64,000 bases of DNA from Hyalella azteca (GCF_000764305.2 NW_025930528.1:62001-126000); one strand, 5' to 3'. Positions 11,816 to 25,244 are shown, counted from the first letter of the stretch. A program made the numbers and translations. Notes: generated by a model not told the origin, from the letters alone.

Positions 11816-13190
11816 AAAGGGGAACGATTACGAAGAGCTTTCCTCAGGTACCTCTATAAAGTGGAGTGCGAGAAGCAATCACACCCATGCCGGTGTTGTC
11901 AATCCAAACCCCACAGGGATTGCCACCAATCCCTCAGAAGCTTACGACTTTGTCGTACTCAAAGGGAATCCCGCTGAAGGTCCAAATCTCGAGGGAAAAC
12001 CAATCAAGTTTGACGCCGCGTTCAGCTGTTGGCAACACCTTAGATCTTAGCAGTTGTTTGAAGAGGGTCAACTGGGCGATAACTCAAACAAAATTATTTG
12101 CAAGTCTCAAATTTTTCTGCACGATGAAAAAATGATGTAAAAATTATCAAACTTAAAATATTTCTCAATGACAAATTTTCAATGTAGTTTACAAAATAAC
12201 AAAATTCATTTTTTTCAATTTACTTTGGAATCAAAATAGAAAAAAAATTCATGCCGCCACCTCACGATATTTTTTATGGTAACTCAAATAAAACCAAACT
12301 TTATATTAAAGAATTATTAAAAAATATGCCTTGATGCGACATTTAAGAGTGAATTTCATTGGTAACATGATCAATTTTGAACAAACAAAACGCATGTGAA
12401 CATAACACGTACCCTGACATATATGTACTACCGCTCTTGTTCAGCTCTCATTTTTTCCTGCATTGTTTTTGCGACTATTATTCCGAAATTTTTCCTGATA
12501 TATATGCAAGAATCTACTCGTTTTTTTCCCCGCTCATTTTACTGCAAAAATATGCTGATTATTTTCTATTTATGCAATCAACTACTTTCATTTTTTGCAG
12601 AGTTCATATTTAAATTCATATCTATAAACTGGTCTACTTGAAACTTTAAGTACACGATACAAAACAAGACGAAATTTTAGAGGCATGAATTTTTAAAGAA
12701 AAAATAAAGTGTTCACATTTTCCTTCGGTGGTACGAGTAAACAAATTAGTTTGTTGCTCAAAGACTCAAAAATCAACTTTGGCAAAAAAAAAAAAGAATA
12801 ACAAAATTGTTTTCACGACCGAGATGTGAGGGCAAATGCTTTCGTGTTCCCTCGGGACGTGAGTATGTGCTGCTCAAACCATCATGTTTTGAAACTTGTA
12901 ATATTTTGTATTCTTTTACTGTTTTTTTTTCTGGCGGTATATTATCCTTTTAATTAGCTTATTATTGACGTATCCATTGATCATCTTATTTTGACATATC
13001 AGAGAAAAAGGTAATTCAAGGATCGCGCAATATTTTTCAGGAAATTTTTGAAATATCTTTGTAACAAACTCTGCGGGAGCAACTTATCAGAAAGATCTTG
13101 TATTTCCCAGCAAAGAAAAGTTCGATTGCCTCGCGACAAACTCGAAAACTCAAGTCTTAAGTTTGACCAAAATGTTTTCGGTCGTCCGTG
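11816..13190. other. AT-rich unique DNA, no gene seen
   Basis: Short open frames only, with low-complexity hydrophobic translations and no splice signals I can pair. Confidence 0.55.
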
Positions 13191-13195
13191 ATGAG

Positions 13196-13400
13196 GACAT
13201 CTCCCTCACATCCTCCTACCCTCACATCCTCCTACCCTCACATCCCCCTATCCTCACATCCTCTACCCTCACATCCTCCTACACTCACATCCTCCTACAA
13301 CCCTCACATCCTCCTACCCTCACATCCCCCTACCCTCACATCCTCCTACCCTCACATCCTCCTACCCTCACATCCTCCTACCCTCACATCCTCCCATCCC
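13196..13400. repeat. 15-16-bp CT-rich minisatellite
   Basis: CCCTCACATCCTCCTA repeated about 13 times with small length variants. Confidence 0.9.
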
Positions 13401-13567
13401 TTTGGTCTATTAATGACATTTCGCCAGCATCTCAACATCGCTGTTTCCAAACCTGGTCCGTGTTCACTTATTTACCTCTTATCATTTACAAACTGTTTAA
13501 ATATAATTTTCTATTATTTTATATTGTTTAATTATTATTTTTCATCGTAGAATTAATTATTACTTAC

Positions 13568-13646
13568 CTATTGTTGCTGTGAGCAGATAGTCCGGTCTCC
13601 CTTGCAGCGTCTGCAGCTCTGTAACGATACGATGTCTTGTCAATAC
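13568..13646 (-). CDS. Orphan internal exon, unknown protein
   Basis: Read on the minus strand, this 79-bp segment follows an acceptor (GTGCTGCAG) and is followed by a strong donor (ATAG then GTAAGTA). One frame is open throughout, giving a peptide that contains HRIVTELQTLQGRPDYLLTA. The sequence looks like real protein: it has mixed composition and no repeat. I do not recognise the family. Start phase is 0 and end phase is 1. Reading upstream, the frame stays open to about 13700, so an earlier acceptor such as CTGCAAG is possible. I found no neighbouring exon on this strand. It may belong to a gene with large introns, or be an isolated fragment. Confidence 0.5.
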
Positions 13647-14204
13647 CTGCAGCACACTGACTCGATATAATTTATTAGACTTTATTAACACAATGTCTCT
13701 TGCAGGTAATGTTCATTACTAGGCCTTAATATATATTAATATATTTACTACACATTATATTTTAGCATTGACGACGGATAATGTTCCCGTAAACAAAAGA
13801 TAAATGACTCTAAAGCGTTATTCTCGTTATTAATATCTACATTTATCAGTAATAAATGCATATACAAAATTAGTTCTGACAGCAGTTATCTGACCTCATA
13901 AGTGCTCTTGAACGGTGACGGAGTTATCTGTATTTTTGGATATTTGCCAACGTTAATCCCTCGCGTCGAGCAAGACATAAAATATCAACGCAGTTAAGAG
14001 CAGAACCTGCCTGGGGGAGCGAACTCCGAATAATTGTGTTGAGGGCAAGAAATGAAAATGAAAATTGAAAAAGTATTCCGTGGAAGTCCCTGCCGGCATG
14101 AAGGAATTTAGGTTCATTCAATGAATTATTATTCGTTATTGATTAATATTATGACCGGACACTCACGTTCTTACCGTCTAGAGGACGGCCACCTATAGGG
14201 TGGA

Positions 14205-14795
14205 AATCCAGCCACTAAATGATAAAACACTCGCTAAATGATGAAACACTCACTGGATGATAAAACACTCACTAAATGATATAACACTCATTAAATGATA
14301 AAACACTCACTAAATGATATAACACTCATTAAATGATAAAACACTCACTAAATGATAAAACACTCACTAAATGATAAAACACTCACTAGATGATAAAACA
14401 CTCACTAAACGATAAAACACTCACTAGATGATAAAACACTCATTATTTGATAAAACACTCACTAAACGATAAAACACTCACTAGATGATAAAACACTCAC
14501 TAAACGATAAAACACTCACTAAATGACAAAACACTCATTAAACGATAAAATACTCACTAGATGATAAAACATCCACTAAATGATAAAACACTCATTAAAT
14601 GATAAAACACTCATTAAACGATAAAACACTCACTAAATGATAAAACACTCACTAAATGATAAAACACTCACTAACCGATAAAACACTCACTAAACGGTAA
14701 AACACTCACTAAATGATAAAACACTCACTAAATGATAAATCACTCACTAAATTATTAAAAACTCACTAAATGATAAAACACTCACTAAGTTATAA
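14205..14795. repeat. 19-bp minisatellite, about 31 copies
   Basis: Unit ACTAAATGATAAAACACTC with point variants. On the minus strand each unit reads AGTGAGTGT, so it carries a consensus 5' splice-donor hexamer (GTGAGT). Confidence 0.92.
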
Positions 14796-14844
14796 GTTGC
14801 TTTTTTGGTCAACACTGGTGGTAGTAATACTCTTTATTCCGACA

Positions 14845-14975
14845 AATTAGGGCACTTTACTACAGGTACTTAATTGGTACTGTTACGCTCAAAGAGGTAC
14901 AAAGCGGACGAGAACTCAGCCCAGTCAGGGAGAATGCACACTGCGGGGCTAAGGAAATTACGATCGGTAGTTAAT
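14845..14975. repeat. Dispersed element, second copy at 28105-28245
   Basis: Both loci share GGGCACTT, GCCCAGTCAGGGAGA and CGATCGGTAGTT / AGATCGGTAGTT in the same order and spacing class. Ends are undefined. Probably an old dispersed repeat. Confidence 0.5.
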
Positions 14976-14979
14976 AAAT

Positions 14980-16135
14980 AAACAAATGAATAATAAATGT
15001 ATACATTGAAATGTCAAAAAATAAATAAATGTATTAGTAAATAAGGACACAACACGTCTAGCGGCAAAGAACAGCTTCGACTTCGCCTTGCTCCGAAATA
15101 AACCTCCGGACGATTGGCCGTGAGCACATGTCAGACCACTGGTCTCCCAGAATATTCCTCATAACTAATTAACACAATTCTCAGAAAACTAAAAACAGAA
15201 CTAATCAAACGGTAACAAAATTAATGAACGGTTTTCCATCGTTCACAATATGAAAGCAGAGCCTTCAATGACCCTAGATATTAAATCAATGATCGTACGG
15301 CCAACAAATAAACTTTCTAAAATGAGGTTAAATGAAAGTTCTGATTGAAAACTGTACTTACAAAACAACCTTCCTATACAAAACGAAATACAAATATATA
15401 AGAAAATTATAGATATAACTTTTGTGTCGTTTAGAAGTTATACTCCGGACTCCAATTGATGAGTAATTTTGTAACGCACATATAAGCTCAAATTTTAGAA
15501 CTCGTGATTTGAAGAAAACAAAATTAGCAACAAAACATACAAGAAAAGCGCAAAAAGAAAACAAGTAAGGAACAATCATAAATAACATATTTCGTGATCC
15601 ATATAAAAAGTCACTGATCACTTGAATTATGAAGCAGACGAGACACGACTTGTAAGAACCACGTGCCTGTGCGGTCGAGGAACAAACAATGACAAATACA
15701 AGGCAATACTAAACGAATGACTTAATCATGGGTGACTTAATTAAATCCTAAACGAGAAATTACCAGTCAACTATTGCGATACCTTACAAAAATTACCTGT
15801 ATCCTGTTGCGTCAACGATAAAATATTCCGTGCACGAATTTTTCTTTAGTTTGATGATAAAGCAAGATAATTTCAAGTAGGAGCGATAATTGTAATGTCT
15901 CAACTGGCAGAGAGGAAAGTGTTAATGGAGAGGACGATGTGGCATGATATGTTGAGTGTCACATGATACATTAGGTAACATGTGATATGATTATTTATAT
16001 ACTTAAATTATGTTAATGTATGCGTGTATAACCTTGAAGGCTTTGGCTCGAACTGAATGTATTAGAGGGGAGGTGGACCAGGGACACCCGAAGTTGTTTA
16101 CGTCAACTGTAAACAGGAATGGGAATGTAAACAGC
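14980..16135. other. AT-rich DNA, no gene seen
   Basis: No recognisable coding or RNA feature. A minus-strand open frame of 87 codons (15358-15621) is low-complexity and hydrophobic and lacks support. Confidence 0.5.
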
Positions 16136-16137
16136 TG

Positions 16138-16355
16138 CTGGGAATGGCCTGCCAGCTGCACTGCCACAGCTGGGAATGGCTTGCCAGCTGCACTGCCACT
16201 GCCACAGCTGGGAATGGCCTGCCACCTGCACTGCCACAGCGGGGAATGGCTTGCCACCTGCACTGCCACAGCTGGGAATGGCTTGCCACCTGCACTGCCA
16301 CAGCTGGGAATGGCTTGCCACCTGCACTGCCACAGCTGGGAATGGCTTGCCACTT
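16138..16355. repeat. 31-bp minisatellite, about 7 copies
   Basis: Core GGAATGGCTTGCCACCTGCA, followed by CTGCCACAGCT. All overlapping open frames come from the repeat. Confidence 0.93.
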
Positions 16356-17059
16356 ATCAGGCTGGTAATTTTCAAGTCCAAGAGTCTCTCGATATCAAAC
16401 ATTTATTATTACTATCAGAACGTGTATAATTAATATATATAATTTTTCATCTTCAATTCTAGTTAACTGCTGTGCCCTCACTTCCTAGATAACTCACTTT
16501 TATCCATTGACATATGTTAACATCTATTGACATATATTGACCTATAAAGAAATCTCTTTCGACTTCCATTAATATCTATAGGCATCTATTACTATCCATT
16601 GACAACTGTTGAAATCTATACGTGTTTAAAACAATTAGCGGTATAACAAACAACCTATGAAACAAACTGATATAAACATAGAGGAATGAGTGAATGAATG
16701 AATGAACCCAAGTAAAAAAATACGCTGGATGCATGATTCTCGCATATGTGCTATACGTACAGCTTATTTTCGATTGGAACAAAATCCTGGATGTTTCGTA
16801 ATGCTATTCTTACCTGAATGATAATAGATTGGCAAATGAAGCTTATGGCGCAGATCAATACATTACCTTCCAGACGGTTGCTCCACAAATTGAATTGATT
16901 ATATTTAGCTATTACGAACTTAGTCGCTTCAATGAACGTAATTCACTGGACTCTTCCACGTATTTTTTTCGCGTATAAAACTTTTGTACTGCGCAGCAAA
17001 GAAGAAGGGATGCTCGGAAAAATGTATAGGCCGGGCTTACGCGTTATCTAACGCTGCTA

Positions 17060-17475
17060 ATTAATCGGATAATTGATAAATCTAATAATTGATAAATCAT
17101 TTAATTGATGAATCGTAAATTGATGAATCGTATAATTATTAAATCGTAATATTGGTAAATCTTATAATTGATAAATCGTATAGTTGAGAAATCGTATAAT
17201 TGATGAATCGTATAATTAATAAATCGTACAATTGTTAAATCCTATAATTGGTAATTCTTATAATTGATGAATCGTATAATTGATAAATCGTATAATTGAT
17301 GGATCGCATAATTAACAAATCGTATTATAATTTTATTGATAAATCGTATTTTAATAATCATATAATTGGTAAATCGCATCATTGATAAATCGTATTATTG
17401 ATTAATCGCATAATTGACAAATCGTATTATTGTTCAATAGAATTATTAATCAACCAAATTATTGATCAATCAAAT
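17060..17475. repeat. Degenerate ~16-bp AT-rich repeat
   Basis: Diverged copies of ATAATTGATAAATCGT spanning about 400 bp. Confidence 0.8.
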
Positions 17476-17811
17476 TATTTATCAATCGTATCTCCCAAGT
17501 TGGGATGATTAATTGGATATCAATAGAGCTTGCACTTAAATTCGTATCGAAATAGTCGAAGAGGCCAGCGTCAGTAAACATTACAATACAATTTTACGTA
17601 GATTTTCTCCTTGCATTAATTTATACCACTAAAATAAGCGAGGAAATTAAAGAAATTCAATTAATTTTGCGATAAATACAACTTAAGCTCTGAAGCTTTC
17701 CGTCATGCTGTTTTTACCGCCCGTTTGAAAACTTAAATGACATAAAATTGCTCTTATTGCGTGGCTTGAAGACTTGAGTATCGCTGTGCTGCTGTTATTT
17801 CAGGGTGTCAA

Positions 17812-18472
17812 GAAATTGGATGAGGGGACCGAGAAATTGGATGAGAGTACCGAGAAATTGGATGAGGGGAGCGAGAAATTGGATGAGAGTACCGAGAAAT
17901 TGGATGAGGGGACCGAGAAATTGGGTGAGGGGACCGAGAAATTGGACGAGGGGACCGAGAAATTGGACGAGGGGACCGAGAAATTGGACGAGGGGACCGA
18001 GAAATTGGACGAGGGGACCGAGAAATTGGACGAGGGGACCGAGAAATTGGACGAGGGGACCGAGAAATTGGACGAGGGGACCGAGAAATTGGACGAGGGG
18101 ACCGAGAAATTGGACGAGGGGACCGAGAAATTGGACGAGGGGACCGAGAAATTGGACGAGGGGACCGAGAAATTGGACGAGGGGACCGAGAAATTGGACG
18201 AGGGGACCGAGAAATTGGACGAGGGGACCGAGAAATTGGACGAGGGGACCGAGAAATTGGACGAGGGGACCGAGAAATTGGACGAGGGGACCGAGAAATT
18301 GGACGAGGGGACCGAGAAATTGGACGAGGGGACCGAGAAATTGGACGAGGGGACCGAGAAATTGGACGAGGGGACCGAGAAATTGGACGAGGGGACCGAG
18401 AAATTGGACGAGGGGACCGAGAAATTGGACGAGGGGACCGAGAAATTGGACGAGGGGACCGAGAAATTGGAC
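17812..18472. repeat. 21-bp minisatellite, about 31 copies, ends at N
   Basis: Unit GAGAAATTGGACGAGGGGACC. The first six copies vary; from about 17940 on they are identical until the N at 18473, which suggests gap-filling extension. A plus frame reads (EKLDEGT)n and begins after an acceptor-like TTATTTCAG at 17804. A repetitive exon is conceivable, but four frames are open, so coding is not supported. Confidence 0.93.
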
Positions 18473-18473
18473 N

Positions 18474-18852
18474 TATGTGTGCTCTCACGTATATCTGTAT
18501 AGATATCATATATCACTTATATCATATTTATAATAATTGTTGTATATCACGTGTGCGATTATATATATCTAGAATCGTATTTGGATGCTAACTAAGATTT
18601 AGAAAAAAAAAACCGAAAAGGATCAAATTCTTGGAGAAAATTACGCTATCTTGGAATTATCGCGGTATTTCTGGACATTATTTCCTCATTAAATTCAATT
18701 TACGTTTTGAGGCCATCAGTCTGTTGTGATAATCCTCAATTTAACGTCATCCTTTGCCTCGGTAAGATTAAAAGAAAGAAAATTGTTCTGAAATGAACGG
18801 CCATGTACTCTGAAATCCATGTAAACTTAAATTAAGTAAATAACTTGATACG
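18474..18852. other. 379-bp exact duplicate of 21411-21789 (artefact)
   Basis: The whole segment is identical to 21411-21789. It is bounded on the left by a single N and on the right by a Nextera junction adapter. That is the signature of a misplaced mate-pair read contig, not a genomic duplication. Confidence 0.93.
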
Positions 18853-18890
18853 CTGTCTCTTATACACATCTAGATGTGTATAAGAGACAG
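18853..18890. other. Nextera mate-pair junction adapter (artefact)
   Basis: The same 38-bp palindrome as at 9067-9104 (CTGTCTCTTATACACATCT plus its complement). It separates the duplicated segment from an unrelated 21-bp array. Confidence 0.97.
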
Positions 18891-19015
18891 CCACGGCACT
18901 GATAACAACTGCCACGACACTGATAACAACTGCCACGGCACTGATAACAGGTGCCACGGCACTGATAACAACTGCCACGGCACTGATAACAGGTGCCACG
19001 ACACTGATAACAGCA
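18891..19015. repeat. 21-bp tandem repeat, about 6 copies
   Basis: Unit CACGGCACTGATAACAACTGC. The left edge is the adapter, so its true neighbour is unknown. Confidence 0.85.
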
Positions 19016-19826
19016 GGAGATGTTTTGACCTCAAGGTCACCTTGTTGAGCAGGTCGGGGTCACGTGAAGGTCACAGCGCCGAGAAAGCGATAACGACTAT
19101 CGCCGCTTTTTTCCTCTCAGTTTCCCTTTAAATTTCCAAAAAAAACTATAAAGAATAATTTTTTTATTTTGCTAGAAGGCCTTTAATATGTTAGCAGCTG
19201 CAATCTTTACCCTCAGGCAATCGAAAGAGAAGATTACATCGCACCATGTAAAAATTCATACATTAAATATTCTAAAAATATCTTTAAATTTTATTAATGT
19301 CGTCATGCTTTAGTCGTGGACTTATTTTGACAAAAAAATTGAATGAATTTTCAGATCGTTTGACTTGAATGTGATTTCATGGAAACATGAATGTAATTCT
19401 ATTCATGCTAGTGAATTGAAGCATGAATAGAATCTATTCATGTTTTACTTCACCGGCACGTGAAATATAATTTAAAAAAATTCTAAGCTCAATTCATTAT
19501 CCAACAAAAACTCATTAATTGATATCGTTGAACTAAATGAATACAAATTATTTATTCAGTTCAATGATATTGACTCATTTGTCAGCTCACTCGTCGATGC
19601 CATCGATGATAAACATGCAGCTAATTAGTAACCCCATACGGCGACTTTAGTGATAGGAAATAAATTCTATTTCTTCATGTCAGGTGACTAATTACAACGA
19701 GACGTGCATTTATGGATGGCCGACCCATCGCTGGCCAAATTTATGGCCGGTTGATCGCTGGCCACCATAAACAGTTTCATATCATTCACGACACTCATAT
19801 AAATTAGTGAGCTATTGTCAATATAG

Positions 19827-20530
19827 CAGGGTTGGTAATTTTTTTAATTTTTTTAAATCAAAAAAAATAAAAAATCAATGAATTTTTCGATTTTTTCATG
19901 ATTTTTTTCATTTATTTGATTTCATTTATTTTTTCAACTTTTTTGTTTTTTAAGTGTTATTTTTTATGTTGAAATTAGCATACTAACAATAACAGTATAT
20001 GGATCATAATGGATGGCTAAAAAGGGCACTTATTACCTTCAATAATGGCCAACAGGCCAAGGTGGTGTTTACCACTGAGGGATTTTTGGGTAAACAAATA
20101 TTGATAAGTCTATTCATTAGCTTTGTAAAGTTTGTATGGAGCAAGGTAATAAGCTAAATATTGACCATTTAACTGGCTTCAATATACAAAAAAACTTCAG
20201 GAATGCAGATCTTCTGAACATTGAAGAGTCACATAACAGATAGGTAGCTGATAGCACAGTGCACAGCACTATCAATAGATCTACTAGTTTTATGTCCTAT
20301 AAATCTACCAGACTCTACCTTCTATACTGACTGCCACTCAATATAAGACTGCCACTCAATATAAGACTGCCACTTAAAGACTGCCACTCAATATATTTAA
20401 ATATATGAATAAATAAAAAAAAATAAAAAAAATAAAAAAAAAATAAAAAAATCATGATTTTTTTATAAAAAAAAATCAAGTGATTTAATCACATGATTTA
20501 ATCATTTTGATTTAATCATTGCCAACCCTG
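19827..20530. mobile_element. Non-autonomous hAT element (copy 1)
   Basis: A 704-bp element with terminal inverted repeats CAGGGTTGG...CCAACCCTG. It is flanked by a perfect 8-bp target-site duplication CAATATAG (19819-19826 and 20531-20538); the 8-bp duplication and CAGGG termini are typical of hAT transposons. Subterminal DNA is extremely A/T-rich with AAATCA runs. No transposase frame is seen. It is a shorter, opposite-orientation relative of the element at 60668-62714. Confidence 0.93.
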
Positions 20531-20539
20531 CAATATAGT

Positions 20540-21060
20540 GATGTACTTTGTGCTCCTGTGTGGGTCATCAGCTTTTGATGATGAATTATTGTGGCATGAC
20601 AAGCTGAGGTTATTGTAAACTTAAAAGAAAATTGTTAATATAATTAAATCTTTGGTCTTCAATCGAACCTGCAGTAAATAACAACTTCTGTTAAACTATA
20701 CTAAATTGTTATAATATTATAACGATATTACTATGTATATCATATTATATAGATGATGTTATGATGATTTTATGTAGATGGTGTAATGATGACATTATGT
20801 AAATGAACAATGATGGTCTCATAATGATATTATGTTAGGTATGAGTTCAGTTTCTGCCTCAAGCTTCACAAATTATCAAGTCTTGGTCGGCCTTTAATTA
20901 ATCTAAAATTATATTATTACCTACCACTTTAAATAATCCTCAGACGTTATTTATTTATATTAATAAACTAATTAGTTTATTATTGCGATTTTTTTATGTG
21001 CACAAACATCGCCGTCTTCTCTTTTGCCTGGGTTGGTTTTCATGCTACTAACATAACGAC
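20540..21060. other. AT-rich DNA, no gene seen
   Basis: Only short AT-rich frames are present. Confidence 0.5.
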
Positions 21061-21064
21061 GACT

Positions 21065-21365
21065 GGGAATGAATGACATAATTGAGAAATGATCATACTC
21101 TTAACTGAGAAACGATTATGATCATAATAGAGAAATGATCATGGACATAATTGAGAAATGTTCATGGGCTTAATCGGGAAATGATCATGGCTTTAATTGA
21201 GAAATGATCGTGGACATAACTAAGAAATGATCATGGATTTAATTGAGAAATGATCATGGCTTTAATTGAGAAATGATCGTGGACATAATTGAGAAATGAT
21301 CGTGGACATAACTAAGAAATGATCATGGCTTTAATTGAGAAATACCCGTAGGCATAATTGAGCAA
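21065..21365. repeat. ~24-bp degenerate minisatellite
   Basis: Variants of AATTGAGAAATGATCATGG plus ACATA or CTTTA. Confidence 0.85.
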
Positions 21366-22204
21366 TTCTCCAGTTCATAATTAAGCAGTACGAATCAGCA
21401 TTTCCTTGTATATGTGTGCTCTCACGTATATCTGTATAGATATCATATATCACTTATATCATATTTATAATAATTGTTGTATATCACGTGTGCGATTATA
21501 TATATCTAGAATCGTATTTGGATGCTAACTAAGATTTAGAAAAAAAAAACCGAAAAGGATCAAATTCTTGGAGAAAATTACGCTATCTTGGAATTATCGC
21601 GGTATTTCTGGACATTATTTCCTCATTAAATTCAATTTACGTTTTGAGGCCATCAGTCTGTTGTGATAATCCTCAATTTAACGTCATCCTTTGCCTCGGT
21701 AAGATTAAAAGAAAGAAAATTGTTCTGAAATGAACGGCCATGTACTCTGAAATCCATGTAAACTTAAATTAAGTAAATAACTTGATACGAATGCCCTGTA
21801 AACACAATCTTTCAACGTCAAAAGTTATGCGCGAACTTTTTTGTCTTTTGATGTTATTTTTTGTGTAAATAGCCCGAGAAGTTGAAGCCTAAATTGGGCT
21901 CGAAGTTACGTTATACTAACATTCTATATATTGTTATACTAATTAAAATGATGTATTAAATTATATAGCCATGAATATATGAAAATACTGTTCAATAATG
22001 TGGATATGAACATGTCAATAGATTATTTCTTATGTCCACCTTAACAAATTAACATATTATACCATACTATTGAATGAACATATAAATATAAAGTTCCATT
22101 CTGCTGTCATGAATATAGAATTATTTTTTCCATAGTCAAGTTACAGATATAGTGTCCACATAGTCACTCTCCTGCCATTTATGGTTATGCTCGCACAACA
22201 AGAC

Positions 22205-22795
22205 CATAATTCGCTTTTATGGCCGAAGGGTGTAATTTTATGGCTGATGCACGTGAGTTATATGGCTGATGAAAACGTTCTATGGCTGGTAAATGGAGTT
22301 TATGGCTAATGAGAGTAAGTTTGATGGATAATTGACACGAATTTTATGGCTGATGAAGGCCAGCTACTGTATATGGCTGATGAAATGTAGATATATGGCT
22401 GATGTAGAGCCATAACTTATCTACAAGTAAGCCGTCATAGAAGTTTAATGTACGAAAAATAATAGTTTTTTGAGAAACTAATGAAAAATGTATGAATAAA
22501 ACTCATTATCCGGTCTTCAATTAAACATGCTTAAGAAACTCAAATATTATAGGACTTACGACCACCGTACGACCTGCCATCGTAGGACTTACGACCACCG
22601 TACGACCTGCCATCGTAGGACTTACGACCACCGTACGACCTGCCAGACCTGCCATCGTAGGACTTACGACCACCGCACGACCTGCCATCGTAGGACTTAC
22701 GACCACCGCACGACCTGACATCGTAGGACTTACGACCTCCGCACGACCTGCCGTCGTAGGACTTACGACCACCGCACGACCTGCCATCGTAGCGC
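22205..22795. repeat. Degenerate TTTATGGCTGATGA repeat, then 33-bp array
   Basis: 22205-22415 holds diverged TTATGGCTGATGAA units. 22550-22795 is a 33-bp unit with GGACTTACGACCACCGCACG. On the minus strand this encodes a Gly/Arg/Tyr-rich 11-mer and contains GTAAGT, a donor consensus. The minus frame is open from 22845 through the array, but it starts and stops without support. Confidence 0.85.
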
Positions 22796-23194
22796 TGCTG
22801 GTAACCTTTAAGATCATCGGCCGGCGCTACTCGTAGCTCCAGCATTTATTTAATTATAAGAAATATTGCTTTTAGTTTGTTACAAATATAAAGGAAGTAT
22901 GGAAAAGTGAAAGGCATTAGGCCGTTACCTGTTAACTAGAATGCGGCAAGTGCAGTTACAGTGGCAGAGAGCGACGCACATCCACACACCGCGACGCCTG
23001 ACGCGGCACTGACCCTCTGAGGGAGAGACGCTCCCCCACCCTTCCCCATCACCCCCTCATCTCCTCACCCGCCCTCGCCAGGAGAGATGAACTTTAACCA
23101 ACACGCACTCATAAAAATGAATGGATAATACTGTCCAAATAGTGACAGTCTTTTTACTCGGAGCACTGAAACGCGTTTTGGTCCAAACACGGCA

Positions 23195-24290
23195 CGAAGT
23201 GAGGGAAACACGGCACGAAGTGAGGGCAACACGGCACGAAGTGAGGGCAACACGGCACGAAGTGAGGGCAACACGGCACGAAGTGAGGGCAACACGGCAC
23301 GAAGTGGCACGGAGTGAGGGTAACACGGCACAAAGTGAGGGCAACACGGCCCGGAGTGGGGGTAACACGGCACGAAGTGAGGGCAACACGGCACGAAGTG
23401 AGGGCAACACGCGAGGGCCTCACCCTTCCTCAGCGTGATATCTTTCATGTGTACATAAATATATTTGATAAATTTGAAGGCTATATTTTGACGATTTAGG
23501 GATATTTTGTAAGGATATTTTGTGAGGATATTTTGTAAAAATATTTTATAAGGATATTTTGTTAGGATATTTTGTAAGGACATTTTGTAAGGATATTTCA
23601 TAAGAATATTTTGTAAGGATATTTAGTAAGGATATTTAGGGAGGATATTTAGTAAAGATATTTTGTAAGGATATTTTCTAAGTGTATTTAGTGAGTATAA
23701 TTTGTAAGGATATTTAGTAAGGATATTTGGTAAGGATACTTAGCAAGGATATTTATTGAGGATATTTTTAATGATATTTAGTATGGATATTTTGTAAGGA
23801 TATTTTGTGGGGATATTTTGTAAGGATATTTAGTTAGGATATTTTGTAAGTATATTTAGTAAGGGAATTTTGAAATGATATTTAGTAAGGACATTTAGTA
23901 AGGATATTTCGTAACTATATTTTGTAAGGATATTTAGTAAGGATATTTAGTAAGGATATGTATATGGTATGGATATTTTGAAATGATATTTAGTATTTAG
24001 TAAGGATTTAGTAAGGATATTTTGTATGGATATATACTATGAATATTTTGTAGGAATATTTTGTAAGGATATTTATAAGGATATTTTGTAATAATATTTC
24101 ATACGGATATTTTGTAAGGATATTTCGTAAGTGTATTTTGCGAGGATATTTTGTAAGGATGTTTAGTAAGGATATACTGTAAGTGTATTTTGTGAGGATA
24201 TTTAGTAAGGATTGTTAGTGAGGATATTTTGTAAGGATATTTAGTAAGGATAGTTCGTAAGGATATTTTGATATTTTGTAAAGGTATTGT
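23195..24290. repeat. 19-bp array followed by ~800 bp of 13-bp units
   Basis: 23195-23412 repeats GGCAACACGGCACGAAGTGA. 23490-24290 is a long degenerate array of AAGGATATTTTGT. The first is GC-rich and the second AT-rich, so they are unrelated neighbours. Confidence 0.9.
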
Positions 24291-24548
24291 AAGGGTGTTT
24301 TATATATTCCAATTTCATGTCGAGCGCTCACTCGTGTGCCATCACTGAGAATTGAAGTAGATTTTAGGATTTAGTAGATTACTCCTGAAGAACACTGAAA
24401 GTTTTTTCACACAATTCTGAAAGTTTTCAGATGCTTATGTTTGTCTAAAGGTAAAGATAAGGCTCCAGCTACGCTATATACATACAGTCCGTTACTGTAT
24501 AGGTTATTTAGTGAATTAAAGGTCATGCTGTAAACAATGGTTGCCTGA

Positions 24549-24790
24549 GTGGCAGGTCACTCCTCACAAGAGGTTCAGTGGCAGGTCACTCCTCACAAGA
24601 GGTTCAGTGGCAGGCCACTCCTCACCAGAGGTTCAGTGGCAGGTCACTCCTCACAAGAGGTTCAGTGGCAGGCCACTCCTCACAAGAGGTTCAGTGGCAG
24701 GAGGCAGGTCACTCCTCCCAAGGGGTTCAGTGGCAGGTCACTCCTCACAAGAGGTTCAGTGGCAGGTCACTCCTCACAAGAGGTTCAGTC
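24549..24790. repeat. 29-bp minisatellite, about 8 copies
   Basis: Core GGCAGGTCACTCCTCACAAG. The last unit ends GAGGTTCAG, acceptor-like, next to a short open stretch, but no protein match supports an exon. Confidence 0.9.
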
Positions 24791-25244
24791 TTACGTTGCA
24801 CCTCACACTGGAAGGTTCTGCCTCACCGAGCTCTGGCCTTCGCTCAGGCAGAGACAGAAAATAGTATATAGAACATATATAGTATCGTACTGAAAAATTT
24901 GTTAATCGTTTACGCTAAATACCTAACATGGTTTATATATAAAAAAATTTGATTTCAGTAAAAAAATTCTTAAAACATGTCATTTATTTGTTTAAGTCTC
25001 GCACCTATCTATTTTATAGAGAAAATAATTTAAATATTATTTTGAAACTTTTGTTGCTCAACAAAATATGCTGACAAAACGTTCTACAGTTGATCAAGGA
25101 TAATAATTAATTGATTGTATTCATGGAAAACTGGCTTGATATCGGGAAGAGCTTATTTTTCAAATTCAAATATTTTTTGAGTCAAATATTCACCGTTGTG
25201 TATAAACTAAATTGGGTTCTTGAGAGGTTCAGTGTACCAAAGAA

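Noticed and set aside
14205..14795. CRISPR-like appearance of regularly spaced repeats
   Set aside because: Units are directly adjacent with no unique spacers, and the genome is eukaryotic; these are minisatellites.
17774..18502. (EKLDEGT)n coiled-coil-like protein after an acceptor-like TTATTTCAG
   Set aside because: Four frames are open because the unit is 21 bp. The array is probably extended by gap filling and ends at an N.
22540..22845. Gly/Arg/Tyr-rich repeat protein on the minus strand, or a plus-strand terminal exon after TCGTAG
   Set aside because: Neither reading has matching exons, a convincing start or a family match; kept only as an array.
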